A DNA stretch of 64,000 bases, taken from Cyclina sinensis (lineage: Eukaryota > Mollusca > Bivalvia > Venerida > Veneridae). Below are positions 9,791-22,700 of this stretch, piece by piece. How positions within the stretch are numbered: the first letter of the stretch is position 1; every line of letters begins with the position of its first letter. The notes under the pieces were generated by a model. It made no database searches. It saw only the letters and a program-made list of their open reading frames with translations, and was not told the DNA's origin. The translations under genes and the position numbers were made by a program. The DNA is taken from contig JAAONU010000001.1 of assembly GCA_012932295.1 (NCBI GenBank), positions 7,339,104 through 7,403,103 on the forward strand, in the 5' to 3' direction.

Positions 9791-11838
9791 AAAAACAACG
9801 CGATTAGGAAACTTTTGACTAAATTTGGTCATTTTTATTTCATTTCGTATGGAAAAAAGGAGAACTTCACAACTTCACACATATATAACATCATAATAAA
9901 CTTACAGCGGTCGGTTCAAACGTTACCTACGGTGTCCATTTAGAATGTTCAAGGGGGACGTAGCAGTTTTGTTAAGAGTTACTTGTAAAAATTCAGAGGT
10001 ATGTCAAATTTACATGTTAATATTCAGTATGTTGTTGAAAACATTCAGATGATTTTTTTTATTTATTTCATTCTGATGTGTAATGCAGGAGAAAAATATC
10101 TCAAAATAATACAATGAATCGTTATCAAAATTCTAACTAATCCAGATCGATCGAACTCAACTCAGTAAATGACGTCGTTAGTTCAATTGTTGTAAAGGAT
10201 GATCTTAAGAAAGGCTGTTAAATTCACTGCTTTACTGCATTAAGGATTGTTTAAAAGTTCCTTCCTCAATTAAATTCTGACAACTGACAGCACGTAAAAA
10301 GCTAAAAAAAGTAATACAAGGACAACATTTCATTTTAACAACATTGTATTTCAAGTTTCTGAACATTCTGAATCGCGCTTCTCAAAAGTTTTGATAGGTT
10401 GATATTGTCTTTCAATTTTATGTTGCTTTTAAATCCACAAGAACAGTTACAGCTTTATCGGAACATAACTGTCAGCAAATCATGTTGGTTTTACTGTTTT
10501 GTTTCGAAAGAAAAGACAGAAAAAACGAATATCAGGAAAAACCAAAGTCAGAAAAGTAGGGACGATTAGTTTTCCATCCTGAATCGTTTGTTTAGGTTTC
10601 ACAAAGTGACATATTCATGAACATAAGTTATACACTGTCGCAAATGCATCATGGTGCTATCATAGGTACTTATTCTCTCAGTGTGGGAAATGAGATATGC
10701 GGAAAGAAATAGTAAAACAGAAATGAATTTTAATAGTTTAATTATGCAACAAATTAATCACGTCACAGCATGACGAATAGCTATTGCAGTTACAGATAAC
10801 CGAGTTATTCTCTTGTTGTGCACTTTTTGATCATGTTTGCATTGACAATTCAGCAGGTAACGGAATGGAATTCACTGTGGTGTTAGATACGGATTGTTGG
10901 GTATAAAAAGTGGCGTAAGATTCCATATTAATTTTTACAAATGCATATGCAAGTAACTGTCTTATGATAGAGTTTAAACCATATTTTCTGAAAAAACGAT
11001 TTACAGGAACTAAGAAGTCGAATTAATTGAGCCATTAGCTACTGTTCGGTCGGTATTTTCATTGGTCCAGATTTCATCTGGTCAGTTAAATAATCATGAA
11101 ATGACGAAATGTCAGATTGTCATAACCACTTTACATGGCCACAGTTAATCGTACAATTGTTTTCACTGAATTAAGATAGTGATAAAGTCAGAAATCTAGA
11201 ATATATACTTCACATAATCATGTGCTTATTTCAGTTACCTTTCACCTCCCATACTCAGAACCAATATCTATATCTACGAAAAGAGTCATTCGCTACCCTC
11301 GTAAAAACTTACAAATTTAGTAGGGTTTAAAGAGTAATTTGGAACACCAGTCTGCATTTACAAACTCGCTAATTACTTTTAAATGGATGTTAATGCGTAG
11401 GTAGCAGTAATTTGTATCGGATAGTATCAAATATTAGAGATAAGGAGTTTAACTAGATGTATACCAGTTACTTAAGGTGAACTTTAACTAATCTCACTAT
11501 CGTAAGAGCTTAATCTTTCCTACTTTAATATTCATTCATTTTCTGGTCGATTGATTTAATGATTTTTCTTTTTATTGTTTCTGAGACAAATATATACTCG
11601 CTTAATTTCCAGAACAGGTGATTTAATAATATTTTATTGCACTTATTAATATATGCATGATACAAAGACATAACTAAGTTTAACAAACAGGTGATACATT
11701 TTAGACTTACAAAACTAGGTTACAATAATCAGCTGTAAACTTACTGCAAAATACTTTGACTCGTTGTCTCCAGTGACTTGTGAAGGAAAGAAATCTTCAC
11801 GAAACTATCTTTGACAACGATATTTAATCATAATATAA

Positions 11839-12585
11839 GGGACTGACTCACAGATGGACCGACGATGAAAAAAACAACAGAAAATGTTTATACATCTTGA
11901 AATTCTTGCTGTAATTGTGAAGAATATATCTAAACAAAGTTATTGACTCATTTTGTGTTACAGAAAACATCAAAATATAAAGTTTTACACACTTTTGTCG
12001 GTAGAAACTTTACCCCGTTAGTCACGGTGTAGACACTTTGGTTCATTCGGAACACCTCGTGTGACTTCAATAAGTCACCTCGGAAATAATGTGGTAGGCG
12101 CCATATTGGACTATTTTATAATGCAGGTGGTGTCTGCTAAATTGAAAACCTTTCTTAAAGACTCTACCTCTTTATACTTTGAATAAACATTTGTTTTTAT
12201 TTTTTTCTAATGCGTAAGACAATCACAGCTTGAGTTCTGCCATGTTTGTTTATATTTTTATTAAAGCTGGGGTGAATTACCATTTGGTGTATTTATACAC
12301 TTACATACGAGGTCTTTATACTAAGTTGTCGGAAAAGGCCGAGTTGTTACGATTGACTTTGATTATATTATTACTTTTGACGAAACTTAATAACTTTGCT
12401 CACTGGCTCAGTGGTGTAAAGCGTCGATTTATATTTTACTGACCGATTCCTGGTAAAAGCAAAACATTTTCTTTCATTTTTTTCATGATGTATAGAAGTA
12501 TAATATTATGTTTTTCCATAGTATATTAACTTCTCTTAAATTTTAAAGAAAAACAAAATTCGGCTAAATTCTGTGAGTCAGTCGC
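11839..12585. mobile_element. probable non-autonomous element bounded by 16-bp inverted repeats
   Basis: The left end GGGACTGACTCACAGA (11839-11854) and the right end TCTGTGAGTCAGTCGC (12570-12585) are inverted copies with one mismatch. The interior has no transposase. Near 12403-12450 the phrase TGGCTCAGTGGTGTAAAGCG resembles a tRNA A box, with a poor B-box-like GACCGATTCC after it. A target duplication is not clear. Confidence 0.5.
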
Positions 12586-13876
12586 TTAAGTAAGTTATTA
12601 CGAATTTATATCAATCTTGCAAAAAGTCGTAATAACGAAACAGAAAAAAGTTTTTAACAAGAAGTTTTTTATATAGTATTACGTGCGAATGTTGTAGTGA
12701 TAGCTAATTTGCCCTTGAATTTCTCTGAAATGATGAAACAGATTTTCCTCGAAGAAATTAGGTATAGAAACACGGGCATAAAACACAGGGTAATTTTGAG
12801 ACTGTCGTGTAATCAAACATGTAAATCATTTAATATTTTCTAATAAGGAACACAATTTTCTTGTGACTTATTTTCTTAAATTATTTCATGAGACTGAAAT
12901 AAACTTTTTTTTATTGCTTTGGAGAGTATTTCTTTCTTGGTTTTGTTCGATGTAATAAGTATGATAGCATATGATATTAAATTAGAAAACTTAAGCGTGT
13001 CTCGACCGACGCCTTAACTAACCTTTTGCATTTTGTACTATCACGTTGGAATTGATATTTACTTAAATGACAACTGAAAGGAGGATTAAAGTTATTGGCA
13101 CAAATTATAAATAATCTGTCAAGAATCAGTTAAGAAAGTAACTGTTTAAAAACCAGAATATTTGTTAGTATACTTTTCATGATAAAAAAAAAGATTTCGA
13201 CAATTCATTTTAGTTTGATACTTTTTATTAAATATCGCATGACTGCTGTTTTAATTTTACCCTCTGGCCTAACTTAAGTGTCTGAAATTTAACCGTGTGA
13301 TTTCCAAAGTATTTTTTCAATAAGCGTTCATTGAAATGTGTATAAAAATCTGTAACTTATGGTGCTTTAAAATCACATCACTACTTAATTACAAGCTGAA
13401 AGTTGGGTTAGAATAATCACTACAGCAGATTTTGGCAGATTATTCATTTCTTTATATATTGAATATATGTTTCCCATGATATTTCCCGAAAAAATGCAGT
13501 TAGATGACAGACTTTGTCAAATTGTATTAAACATTTTATTAATTGTTTCTACTGTTATTTTCTCTTGCGAGATCCATACGTAACGATTGACGCCCTATCA
13601 GTCGGGGTAACATGATTTCTTTCACTAACAATGGGATCTGATATTTAATTTTTTGTAAATATTTTTACATTCGATATGAAGTGTAAAATTACATATTGAA
13701 GGTTTCCCCTATTTCTTGCATGAATATAGATTAGTTAGTATTTTCTTCAGGATTTTCACGAAGACGTTCGTACATTATTTAATAAACTGGGGACACATTT
13801 CAAGGACAGTTGTGCGACTTTTTGCTTCAAAACAATCTTAGAAAAAAAGTACTTTGGTAAATTTTTTCTTACTTAC

Positions 13877-14656
13877 TTTCTTCTTGTTACGCTGCCTTAT
13901 GTTGTCTCTGTTTTCTCCGTCTTGCGTGACGCCTGGAGGTTTTGTTCCCCATATTTTGCACGAGATTCTTGTGTAGGAGAAGTTGATCACCAACAAGGGA
14001 AACAAATATTGAACTATAAATAGGAACAGATGGTAGTATTTTCCGAAATTCTCAGACGGCCAGTTAGCTTCACAGCAAGGTTGAAATTTCAGTAGATTTG
14101 TATTCAGCTTTAGATAGACTGAATGGTAGTACCCCTCTGGAAAGCAGGATCCAAGTCCGAGACCCCAAACAACAGATAGACAAACAATTGCATAAGTCTT
14201 CGAAATGCCGGCTTTTAACGGATACATTACAGCCACGTATCTGTCTAGAGAAATAATTGTTAACGTCACAACGCTAACGCTGACTGATAACACTTTTACC
14301 GACGGTGCAAGTTTACAAAGAAAATCCGGAAAATCCCATCTTTGATACAGTGCAGGATGAAACTGGAACGGTATAGTAAACATTCCGATTATTACATCTG
14401 CAAAAGCTAGATTCGCAATAAAAATATTGGTGACAGTTTGCATTCGCTTGTCCTTTACTATGACGACAATAACCAAACCGTTGCCGATTATCGCGATAAT
14501 TGATATAGAACCGTATAATATCGCTAAGAACACCACGATAAAGCTTGGTACTTCATAAATATCTGGCAAGGGGAAAAGTGTTGTGTTCAATGACATATTC
14601 CTTAGTCTTTCCGCTATGAGGTCCAAGTAATTTCTCGAATCGTTATATTTTCCCAT
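13877..14656 (-). CDS. luqin/RYamide-type neuropeptide receptor (rhodopsin-family GPCR), exon 1 of 4
   Basis: This exon encodes residues 1-260 of a 393-aa plasma-membrane receptor that should bind an amidated neuropeptide and signal through G proteins. It holds an extracellular N-terminus with two N-glycosylation sequons (N20, N24), TM1 with GN at 58-59, TM2 with N82-LAFA-D87, TM3 with C114 and DRY at 138-140, TM4 with W164, ECL2 cysteines C194/C195, and TM5 with P220. ICL3 contains IWGTKPPG and RNKKK. The block HPALYQRWDFPDFLCKL and the IWGxxxPG loop are typical of RYamide/luqin receptors. The exon ends at 13877 before the donor GTAAGTAAG, in phase 0. The remaining exons are at 5140-5040, 4825-4735 and 3761-3552, and joining all four gives 1,182 nt with no stop until the end. 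An acceptor (TTTATTTTAG) at 14675 just upstream of the ATG suggests a non-coding 5' exon. NPY/NPF- or tachykinin-type receptors are less likely relatives. Confidence 0.85.
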
Positions 14657-14674
14657 CTTTATTTATCGTAGCCA

Positions 14675-17600
14675 CTAAAATAAATGTAACTTAGTTCGTC
14701 TGAATTGACAATATTATTTGTTTGCCTTCGAATGTCTTTTACACAGAGAGTGATGTATTCGAAAATATGAAAACGGCTTTAGGCATTGCTTTCCAAACCT
14801 CAGTCCAATATTTGTGTGCTATCGACAGTCTGAAATAATAAAGATAATTTTTACCATGGTTATAATGTAACAACCATTTCTAACTATCAGAAAATCAATT
14901 TCATTCATCTAAAAAAATAAGTTTATAGTTAAGAAACGAAAGACACTAAGGTACCGTCAACGTCTAACAAATTACATCATAAGAAGCAAAATAAATATTG
15001 TTATGACAGTTCATCACCTTAAAAATGTGTCTGTATAATTTTTACATACCCTTCGCTCCTTTTCAACTATTAGTAAACAGTCCTTAGTAACCATATTCAA
15101 AAACATTGCCGTATAAAATATGTTTGATTATGTTAATCTGAATATACAAAACCTACGTCTATATTACATAAGCACAACCCAGTAGTTTCTTCTCAGAGTT
15201 AATACAAATGGTTAATGGAAATAAAAGTATCTATCTACACTATCTACACTGTAATTGAAGCAATAACTGACCCATCTGTCGTTGATGTTTCCGATAGCAA
15301 ATCAAGTAACAGGAACGCCGAATTGCCATATTATTATCTTTATGACTAGAATATCTAGAGCAGTGACAGAGTAGCTTAACATTACCAATAAATTTGCACT
15401 CTCGTTTGCTTCCCTTCAAGTGTAAACTGCATACTGTTGTATTTTGCACAAGACAAAGGTCTCTGGGGTCAAGGACAAACTTACCATTATGCGTCTTTAA
15501 TTTTATACATTTTATACAGACCTTTGTCAAAGAATTTTAAAAACTTTCAAGCATACATATAAACAATAGCTGCCTTTCAAGAAACAACTGAGCTTGAGGG
15601 ATTTTCCTTCCAATGATATTCGTTTCTGTTATTTTGAGACAGTATGACATTTATCAAACATTTTCTTATTCATAGAATAGGATAGAATATTGTTTTAAGT
15701 AAAAGTTCATATTCCCCTTCAGACTGAAGTAAAAAAGAATATCATGTAAAAGTTAAGCTAAAATATTAATCCATAGAAACACATTAACGAAACGAGACTG
15801 TACTCTTGTATATCGTAATTAGACACATCTAGTGAAAGAAGTACTCTGTGTATTTACTGACACTTCTTAATAACCTTATCATAACATCAAAAAAGTATTA
15901 ATTGTACATCGAGTTTAACTATTCCTACAGGTCTTTACAAAGTTAAAAATAACGGCTATAATATATTTCTAAATATGACAATATCAATATGAATCAACAA
16001 AATTTATGTTACATCATAAAATAAACAGTATATTGTTCGTTTAGTTTGCACACTTCTGTGGAGGGTGAATAACTGCCACAATAATCCATCAGCAACGCAA
16101 CGTAATAATCGGGCTGAAATGCAACTGCACACAAAACTATGAAATCCCTACATGCAAACTTAACATTTTTCACTGTAACAGTAACAGCCGTTACAGACAC
16201 AGATTCTAAGAGTGTCATCTTTAGAGTAGAATCATGAACGTTACGAAACTCTGATTAGGCAGCTTAAGGTCTGTTGTTTTAACATATTAAACGAGCCATA
16301 AATTCATACATGCAAAAAATGCTCAAGATTAAGCTTAAGTGTTAATATAACTTCGCATATTTGCTAGGTTGAATTAATCATACCTTGAAAAGCCTGTTGA
16401 AATATAGATCTTCATATTTAAAACAAATGAATAATAATGATTGCTATAGAATCGTGTGTGTGTGCGTGTGTGTGTGTGGAGGTGGGGTAGAGATCATGAT
16501 TCACCCATCTCCGACCGGTTCCTACGGGTTTGGCAGGGAACATAATCAGGCAGTCAGTTTAACTCCCTTTTTACATGGACAGACTTAGCCAACCTAGGTG
16601 CCAACCAGTACTAGGTGACAAGGTGAATATACTCTAAAAAATAAATGATAACTCTACATGGAATAGCGGTGGTAGAGTGTGAATTGTCGAAGAAAATTCC
16701 CCATACCTACTCTACCAAAGAATTTATTAGATTCGCACGGGTTGTTTTTCTAATTCATGGCCTCGGTATTGCTTTCGAGCTCTGCGAGTTTTTACCTAGA
16801 GCTTACCATGCAGGATCAACTAAACAACTAGAGGCGGGACTAAGGCTCGAATATGTTGCATTGTTGAGCTCATTATTATTTACAGTTTTGAATTTAGATT
16901 TTAATAGAGAGACATTTGTAATGTTTCATAGCATGCATTATAAATGCACGTTTACCACTTGCAACATTTCTTATAATTAGTATATTTAGTAGTGATTTCT
17001 TTCCACACATTTCATGATGACAGTATATTCCGTATTTGCAAGAAAGTCGTCGTTGGGATAGAATAAAAAACGAGAGCTGCTTTTCTTATAAACTGTAAAC
17101 CAAACAATTCAATATGTCACAGAAACTTGCCAATACTGTAAGTCCGGTTCCAACTTGCTAAACCAGATCATTAAAACGACTTATTAGGCTTTATGCTTTG
17201 CTGCGAAGAGATAAGGCAAACTATTTCACAAAATTAAAACCATGTTTAATAAAACGGCAGGAACCATTTAAATATCGGTGGGAAAGAATTTTAAATGCCC
17301 TTTTGCCATTCCTTCATATGATATATTTGTTCTTTAAGACGGTTGATATCGATTTCCGGATTAAAAAAAAAGAATTATATAGTAGAAAATACAGGGAGGT
17401 CAAAGGAAAACGAATATATATGCCAGAGAGTTACAGCTCTAGAAGTGATGTTTTTGAACTTCCGAATACCCATATATCTCGATGATGACTAAAACTTGTG
17501 ACTTAAGCTTCAAATCTTATTTACAACTTTGTTCATACATACGGCTCTGCCATTAGATAATCAAGTGAACTGTTTTGCTACGTTAATTTTCTATTTGATA

Positions 17601-17909
17601 CTGTTCCAAGATACCTTAAATGGCAATGAACATTTCAGGCCCGAATAAATCAATATCTTAAGACATTCAGTTTCTGTTTATTTGAGGGAGCCATATAGGA
17701 TTGGGAATGATACGGCGCTTAAATCGGTTTGAACAGAAAAAAACATCGGACACAGATGAATTTATAAAATAAATAACATACAATTTTGCAAATCAATTTA
17801 ATAAGTCGAGTTTCAGAGCAAAATACAATGTTAACGAAAGTACAGAAAGTCTGTCAAAGGTCTTAATATTTTTCTTAATGTGGTCGTTATACAGACATTA
17901 TGAGTACTG
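14675..17909. other. region upstream of the GPCR coding exon, no gene recognised
   Basis: The receptor's promoter and any 5' non-coding exon should lie here, but no TATA box or initiator can be singled out from the AT-rich background. A (TG)n microsatellite occurs at 16453-16478. The open frames at 15240-15530, 16009-16218 and 16645-16980 show no known motif and no flanking pair of splice sites. Confidence 0.4.
16453..16478. repeat. (TG)n microsatellite
   Basis: A run of TG dinucleotides with one C interruption. Confidence 0.9.
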
Positions 17910-18490
17910 TTTGACCAAAGAGTAATTCTTATTTAAAAAGATCTATTGTTTTCTACCCATTAAAGGTTTTGTGATAGTTTAAACAAACCTCATGTTTTGG
18001 TATGTGAAGATGTTCGGTTTTGTAGCTTGTGAAGAATATCATAGAATGTTGTGACTTTGTCGCCGTTAAGTTGCACTTTTATTTTGTTCTTGAAAGAAAA
18101 TAGGCGGCACCTGCAGTATAGAATTTAGGAAAAGGGGCTATTCATTGCAAGGTATTCATCTGAAATCATACTGAACTTAAACTAATGTTTTCAAAAGCTT
18201 TCCATAAATTTGAAATTTCACCGCTTAATTAAATAAGCTAGCCGTATACGGTAATTTTAACTATTCTTTGCCAACATTCCTGTCCCTTAATTGAAAAATC
18301 TGCTCTGAAAGACATTCTTTAACGTGCTATTTTATCATTACTTCCAGTTTTGTAACACTCATTGCGATAGATCATTATGTCTGTTAATAAGGCCGTTTTG
18401 ATCAAACAGTTTTTCCGGAAAAACTGAGTTCGTCAGTCGTTAGCGATACAAAATGTTAATTAACATTTATTGCGCAGCTTAAGAGTTTTT
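17910..18490 (+). repeat. direct duplication, copy A
   Basis: This is diverged but collinear with 19227-19790. Both contain AGATCTATTGTTTT, GTGAAGNNGTTYGG, GACTTTGTCG-like text and TTATGTCTGTTAATAAGGCC in the same order. No coding potential is seen. It could be two insertions of one element or a local duplication. Confidence 0.7.
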
Positions 18491-19226
18491 CCCTGTCATA
18501 TAATTTTACAAATCTATTTTGGATTATTGTCTTGTTTACGGTGGTCTTTTAAAAAGGTCAACAGATGGCATAGACAGCTACGCTGAAAATAATTAAATTA
18601 AATTAATTATACGTCTCTTTACGACGAAAGAAAGAAAGACTAAATTAATTAAGTCCCGAGAGTTTCAGGTAACTTTTATTTTACAACGTCCTGAAATTCC
18701 TCGTAAAATTCCTCGCGAAGTTTTTGTATCATCGGCGATCTGAGTGACTTTTATCGCTATTCGTGTAAAACAGATGCTGACTTGTACGAAGTTAGAAGTA
18801 GCAGTAGCAGTTGGCAGTAGAAATTTAATCAAACGTAAAGTTTGAAGCAGTAGGAAGCTCTGAAAGTCTGCAAGAGTACCTGAAACAGTCGCAGAAAATG
18901 TTATACTTTTATCTCGCGGTTTCAAAATGACTGCATTCCATTCTCCTACCAACTTTTCACCAGTGGACGAACAAAATCGGAATTTTATCCATTGGTTTAA
19001 CAAAATCCTTTTGTACGAATCATTGTCTACCTCCGCATTCATCTGTAAGACAAAGCAGGTTACTCGTAACAAACCGTCGATAATTCTAAGACTTACCATT
19101 TACTCTTTTTCGTAAACGGTCAGCCCTTAAGCCCTGAAAAACGGCCAGGTTACACCGGCTCGGACCACTCAGATTCTTGAATCCTGATAGATTTTTAAAG
19201 CAACGCGCGTCCATATCAAAGGAAGT
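18491..19226. other. segment between the duplicated copies, with an unassigned minus-strand ORF
   Basis: An open frame of 144 codons (19099-18665, minus strand) lies here. It has no recognisable motif, is overlapped by another frame and lacks homology I can name. I do not call it a gene. Confidence 0.3.
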
Positions 19227-19790
19227 TTAAACCCAAAGTAATCAACTACATCGAAGAAAAAATAGATCTATTGTTTTAGAGCAGCTACTATATCCATCCC
19301 TTCAAAGGTTTCGTGACAATTTAATAAAATACCTAATATTTCGATATGTGAAGTAGTTTGGCTCTGTAGCTCGCAGAGTATATCGCATTGATAGAATATT
19401 TTGTCTTTGTCGTCATAGAGGTGCACTTTATTCTGCTGCTAATATATAAACGCTATTCAAGCAAGCTATTCAAAACCTAGAAATAGATTTACAATAAAGT
19501 TTTCAGCGTCTTCTTAGATAAGTACGTTGAATATTTAGTTACTTCGTATGCGGTATTTGTTACTTCTATTCACCAACACAATTCATGTCCCTAAATTAGA
19601 AACTCTGCTTTGAAGGTTATCCTTTAACTTGTTAAGGCTATTTTGTCATTAATTTCAGTTTTGTAGCATTCCCTGTGACAGCTCATTATGTCTGTTAATA
19701 AGGCCTTTTTGATGAAACCTTTTCTCCAAGAAAAGTTGAATTTGCTAGTCATGAGCGCTATGAAATGGTAACATTGAGTTTTCCCAGTAA
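19227..19790 (+). repeat. direct duplication, copy B
   Basis: Collinear with 17910-18490, about 1.3 kb downstream. Copies share blocks of 15-25 bp separated by diverged or gapped sequence, suggesting an old event. Confidence 0.7.
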
Positions 19791-22700
19791 AAAGAATATA
19801 CATTATTGATTTTTTTGAGTTATGCCCCTTAGGGCATCACCCAGTATACTAACGAGTTTTCAAAATGCGACAGAGCGTCGATTGAAAAAGAATATGTAGC
19901 AGAGCGTCTAGACCGGAGATTTTCTGACATCCTTATTCTGCGGCCCTGCGATCCTATCTGCGGTCCTATTTGCGACCCCAGTTTTAACAATGCGCAATCA
20001 CATGATTAAGGAAGCTGCATTCAATGTATTGAATCTGATTGTATCAATTTGAGTGGCAAATATATGTTTGTGTTTTTAGATAAATGGTGTGTTTAAATTC
20101 AACAGAGAAATTGATTGATATTTACATATAATTTTGCATAATTTTTAAAATCGACAGAAATAAAATTGAAATCTATTTACTGCACAAAGAAAACAGACTT
20201 ACAATTCAGACTTTAGGATTTTCGCAACTGTTTTGCCGTAGAAACATGTTTCAAACTAAAATCATTTGGTATAAACATTAGATTTGATATTTTTAAATGA
20301 AGCCTCATTTAAATGAATGTTTAGAACTTCAACAAATTGAACAATTTCGCAGAATTCAGAAAAAAATGCATATAATGTCAGCAGGTGATGTGAGTGTTGC
20401 TAAATTAACTGTACATTCTTTTATCTATTTGAGTTTATTTCTCGTCGGTACAACGTCCCATAGAGAGGTTAGCTTTTTTAGGATGTTTGGTATAGTGCAA
20501 GACAAGAAAACATCTCATTTCAATGACGCTTCTGGTTCTTTTGCATGCTCTGTGTATAGCACTGATATATAGGACCCCTGTAATATCAGTTCAGTGCGTT
20601 ACCACTGCTCCAGCAGGATACCGGCTTGTTGAAATGTGACCACAAAAATGCAAAATGCAGTGGTTTTATTTCAAACGTGTAAATAAATATATAATGCACG
20701 CTGGAAATGTTACTTGTCTTGTAAAATATAAAATTGTTATGCTGTTCCCTTTTTAATTTCCCCTTTTTGGCTCTATTTACGATACTTTAATTATTTCTAA
20801 AATAGATGATCGTAGTTGTCTTGAGTTGTCAAAGATTATATTTTATTTTATTTTTATATTTTTAGTGTATTCATTATATCCTGTGCTCATAACGACTGAT
20901 AATAGTATACATTCAAAAAAAAATTACTTGCTTTGTTGACACACTGACAAATTTACTAACATAGACTGAACTATTAAAGGAAGAGGACAACTATCAATAT
21001 CGCCAGGAATGTTGCATAAAGATTTGATCATATGTAAAATTCAATTATTTGGCATAACCCATTGGATGCTTTTTTTATCTGATGTATCTCATGCATATCT
21101 TGCCACCGTGCAGATATGGCGTTGCTAATGTTTTTAGCATTCTAGAGTTCTTATTTGGATTATATTTATGACGATTATGGCTAGTATTTTAACTTTAAGC
21201 ATTTATTAAACCTAAGTCTGAGCACTGACGATCGATTATTCTTTTGAAACTGTACACTACAAAGACTATTTGGTATGTTTTATGTTGTAAATCAATCGGG
21301 CCAAAACAGGTTTCTACTTTGTTGCCTAAGAATGAAATAAAACTGTTATGGTTTAGTCGAAAATTCGCCAGTTTATTTTGCAGAATCTTTAGGTTGCACT
21401 CAGTCTAATAATTATTCTCAGTTTATTTTCAAGTTCTAAGTTTCAGCGAAATTTGAAAAGACATGAACAAAGCATGTGGCTATATTTTTATTCATCAAAG
21501 ATTGAAACCATAAAACAGAAGGTCAGGCTTTGAAGAATATCCTTTAAAAGCTATTGAAAATCATTTTCTACACTGATAGTGATTGTCATTTATATCGCAT
21601 TTCCACGAAAACACATTTGTTTCAGCTGAGTTTAAAGCCAAAGAATCTACAAAGAGAATACTCGTTTGATAAGTAGGGACCTAATTTACGTCAGAACAGG
21701 TAACAATAAAATTTCATGTTTCAAAGGGCATACCTACAAAACAGTCATAATGTGATAGAACATACAACAGCGGTCTTTAAATTGACAACTATCTCTGACA
21801 TATACCTGATAATAATGATTTTAATGATCATCTTGATCATTTAAAGTTCTTCGAGTTTCCATATAACACTCCCTCATAGTTACATTATCTGAATCCTTAA
21901 TGACTGAAAAATGTCGAACCTCTACACTGATATAAGCATTTTTTCTCATTTGTCAGATTTTTATACAAGAATTATTCTTTGTTTTTAATTTAGAATATTT
22001 ATGCTACAAATGATAAAGCTTTAAACTAAAGAATTGTCCGAAATTTATGTTTGTTTAAATGCCATCGTGTTTTAGAACATAATGAAATGTTTCACTTTTA
22101 GAGTTTTGTCATATTAAACAAGACGTTTTAAGGTCGGTTAAGTTGGAATAATCTAGGTCTCTCTTGACGTTTGAAGCGTCTAGTAGTTTTCGATGGATTT
22201 CATTTGGAGACTCCAAATATGTACAGAAAATATATTAAATTATTGACCTGATTTGCGGCCTTGCTTACATTAAAGGTTTCATCTCCTTCTTTGACATTTT
22301 GTTTGATAAAATATTTGCTCCAGTAATTAAATGTAGCTTAGTGCATTATTTCTATTAAAGAAAGGATGTCGTGATTAAAAAAGACAAGAATCTTTCGCAA
22401 GATTTTCAATCAATTTAAGAAACATTTATCTTGTAATTCTGAAACCTTTTTAAAAACCAGTACCAATTAGCAACAAATGTCAATTACACGCTTCGTAAAT
22501 CATCACAGAGAACACATAAAATACACCTTAGATGTTTCTTTCATCAAATTTGTACAGTTTACAAAAAGTACTACAACCATGATAGAAGTTCTTAAGATAC
22601 AGACATAAAATGAGGAAATTACTATTCACCCTTCAATCTGCAACTTACTACATTTTAAACTATATCCCTTATTTCAGTATATTGCTAATAAACACTTTGA

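Larger units (their letters stand above)
5141..13876 (-). other. GPCR intron 1 (8.7 kb), repeat-laden
   Basis: The intron runs from the donor GTAAGTAAG at 13876 to the acceptor TTTTTCAG at 5141. It holds a 2.75-kb satellite array (7041-9790) and a terminal-inverted-repeat element (about 11839-12585). The rest (5141-7040, 9791-11838, 12586-13876) is AT-rich DNA with no coding or RNA feature I can support. Confidence 0.75.

Noticed and set aside
16645..16980. 111-aa plus-strand gene
   Set aside because: No recognisable motif, no promoter or splice evidence; consistent with a chance ORF.
18665..19099. 144-aa minus-strand gene
   Set aside because: No motif, no homology I can name and no splice or start context; it lies between copies of a duplication.
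17910..19790. LTR retrotransposon with paired LTRs
   Set aside because: No TG...CA ends, primer-binding site or polypurine tract could be seen, and the copies are too diverged for a firm call.
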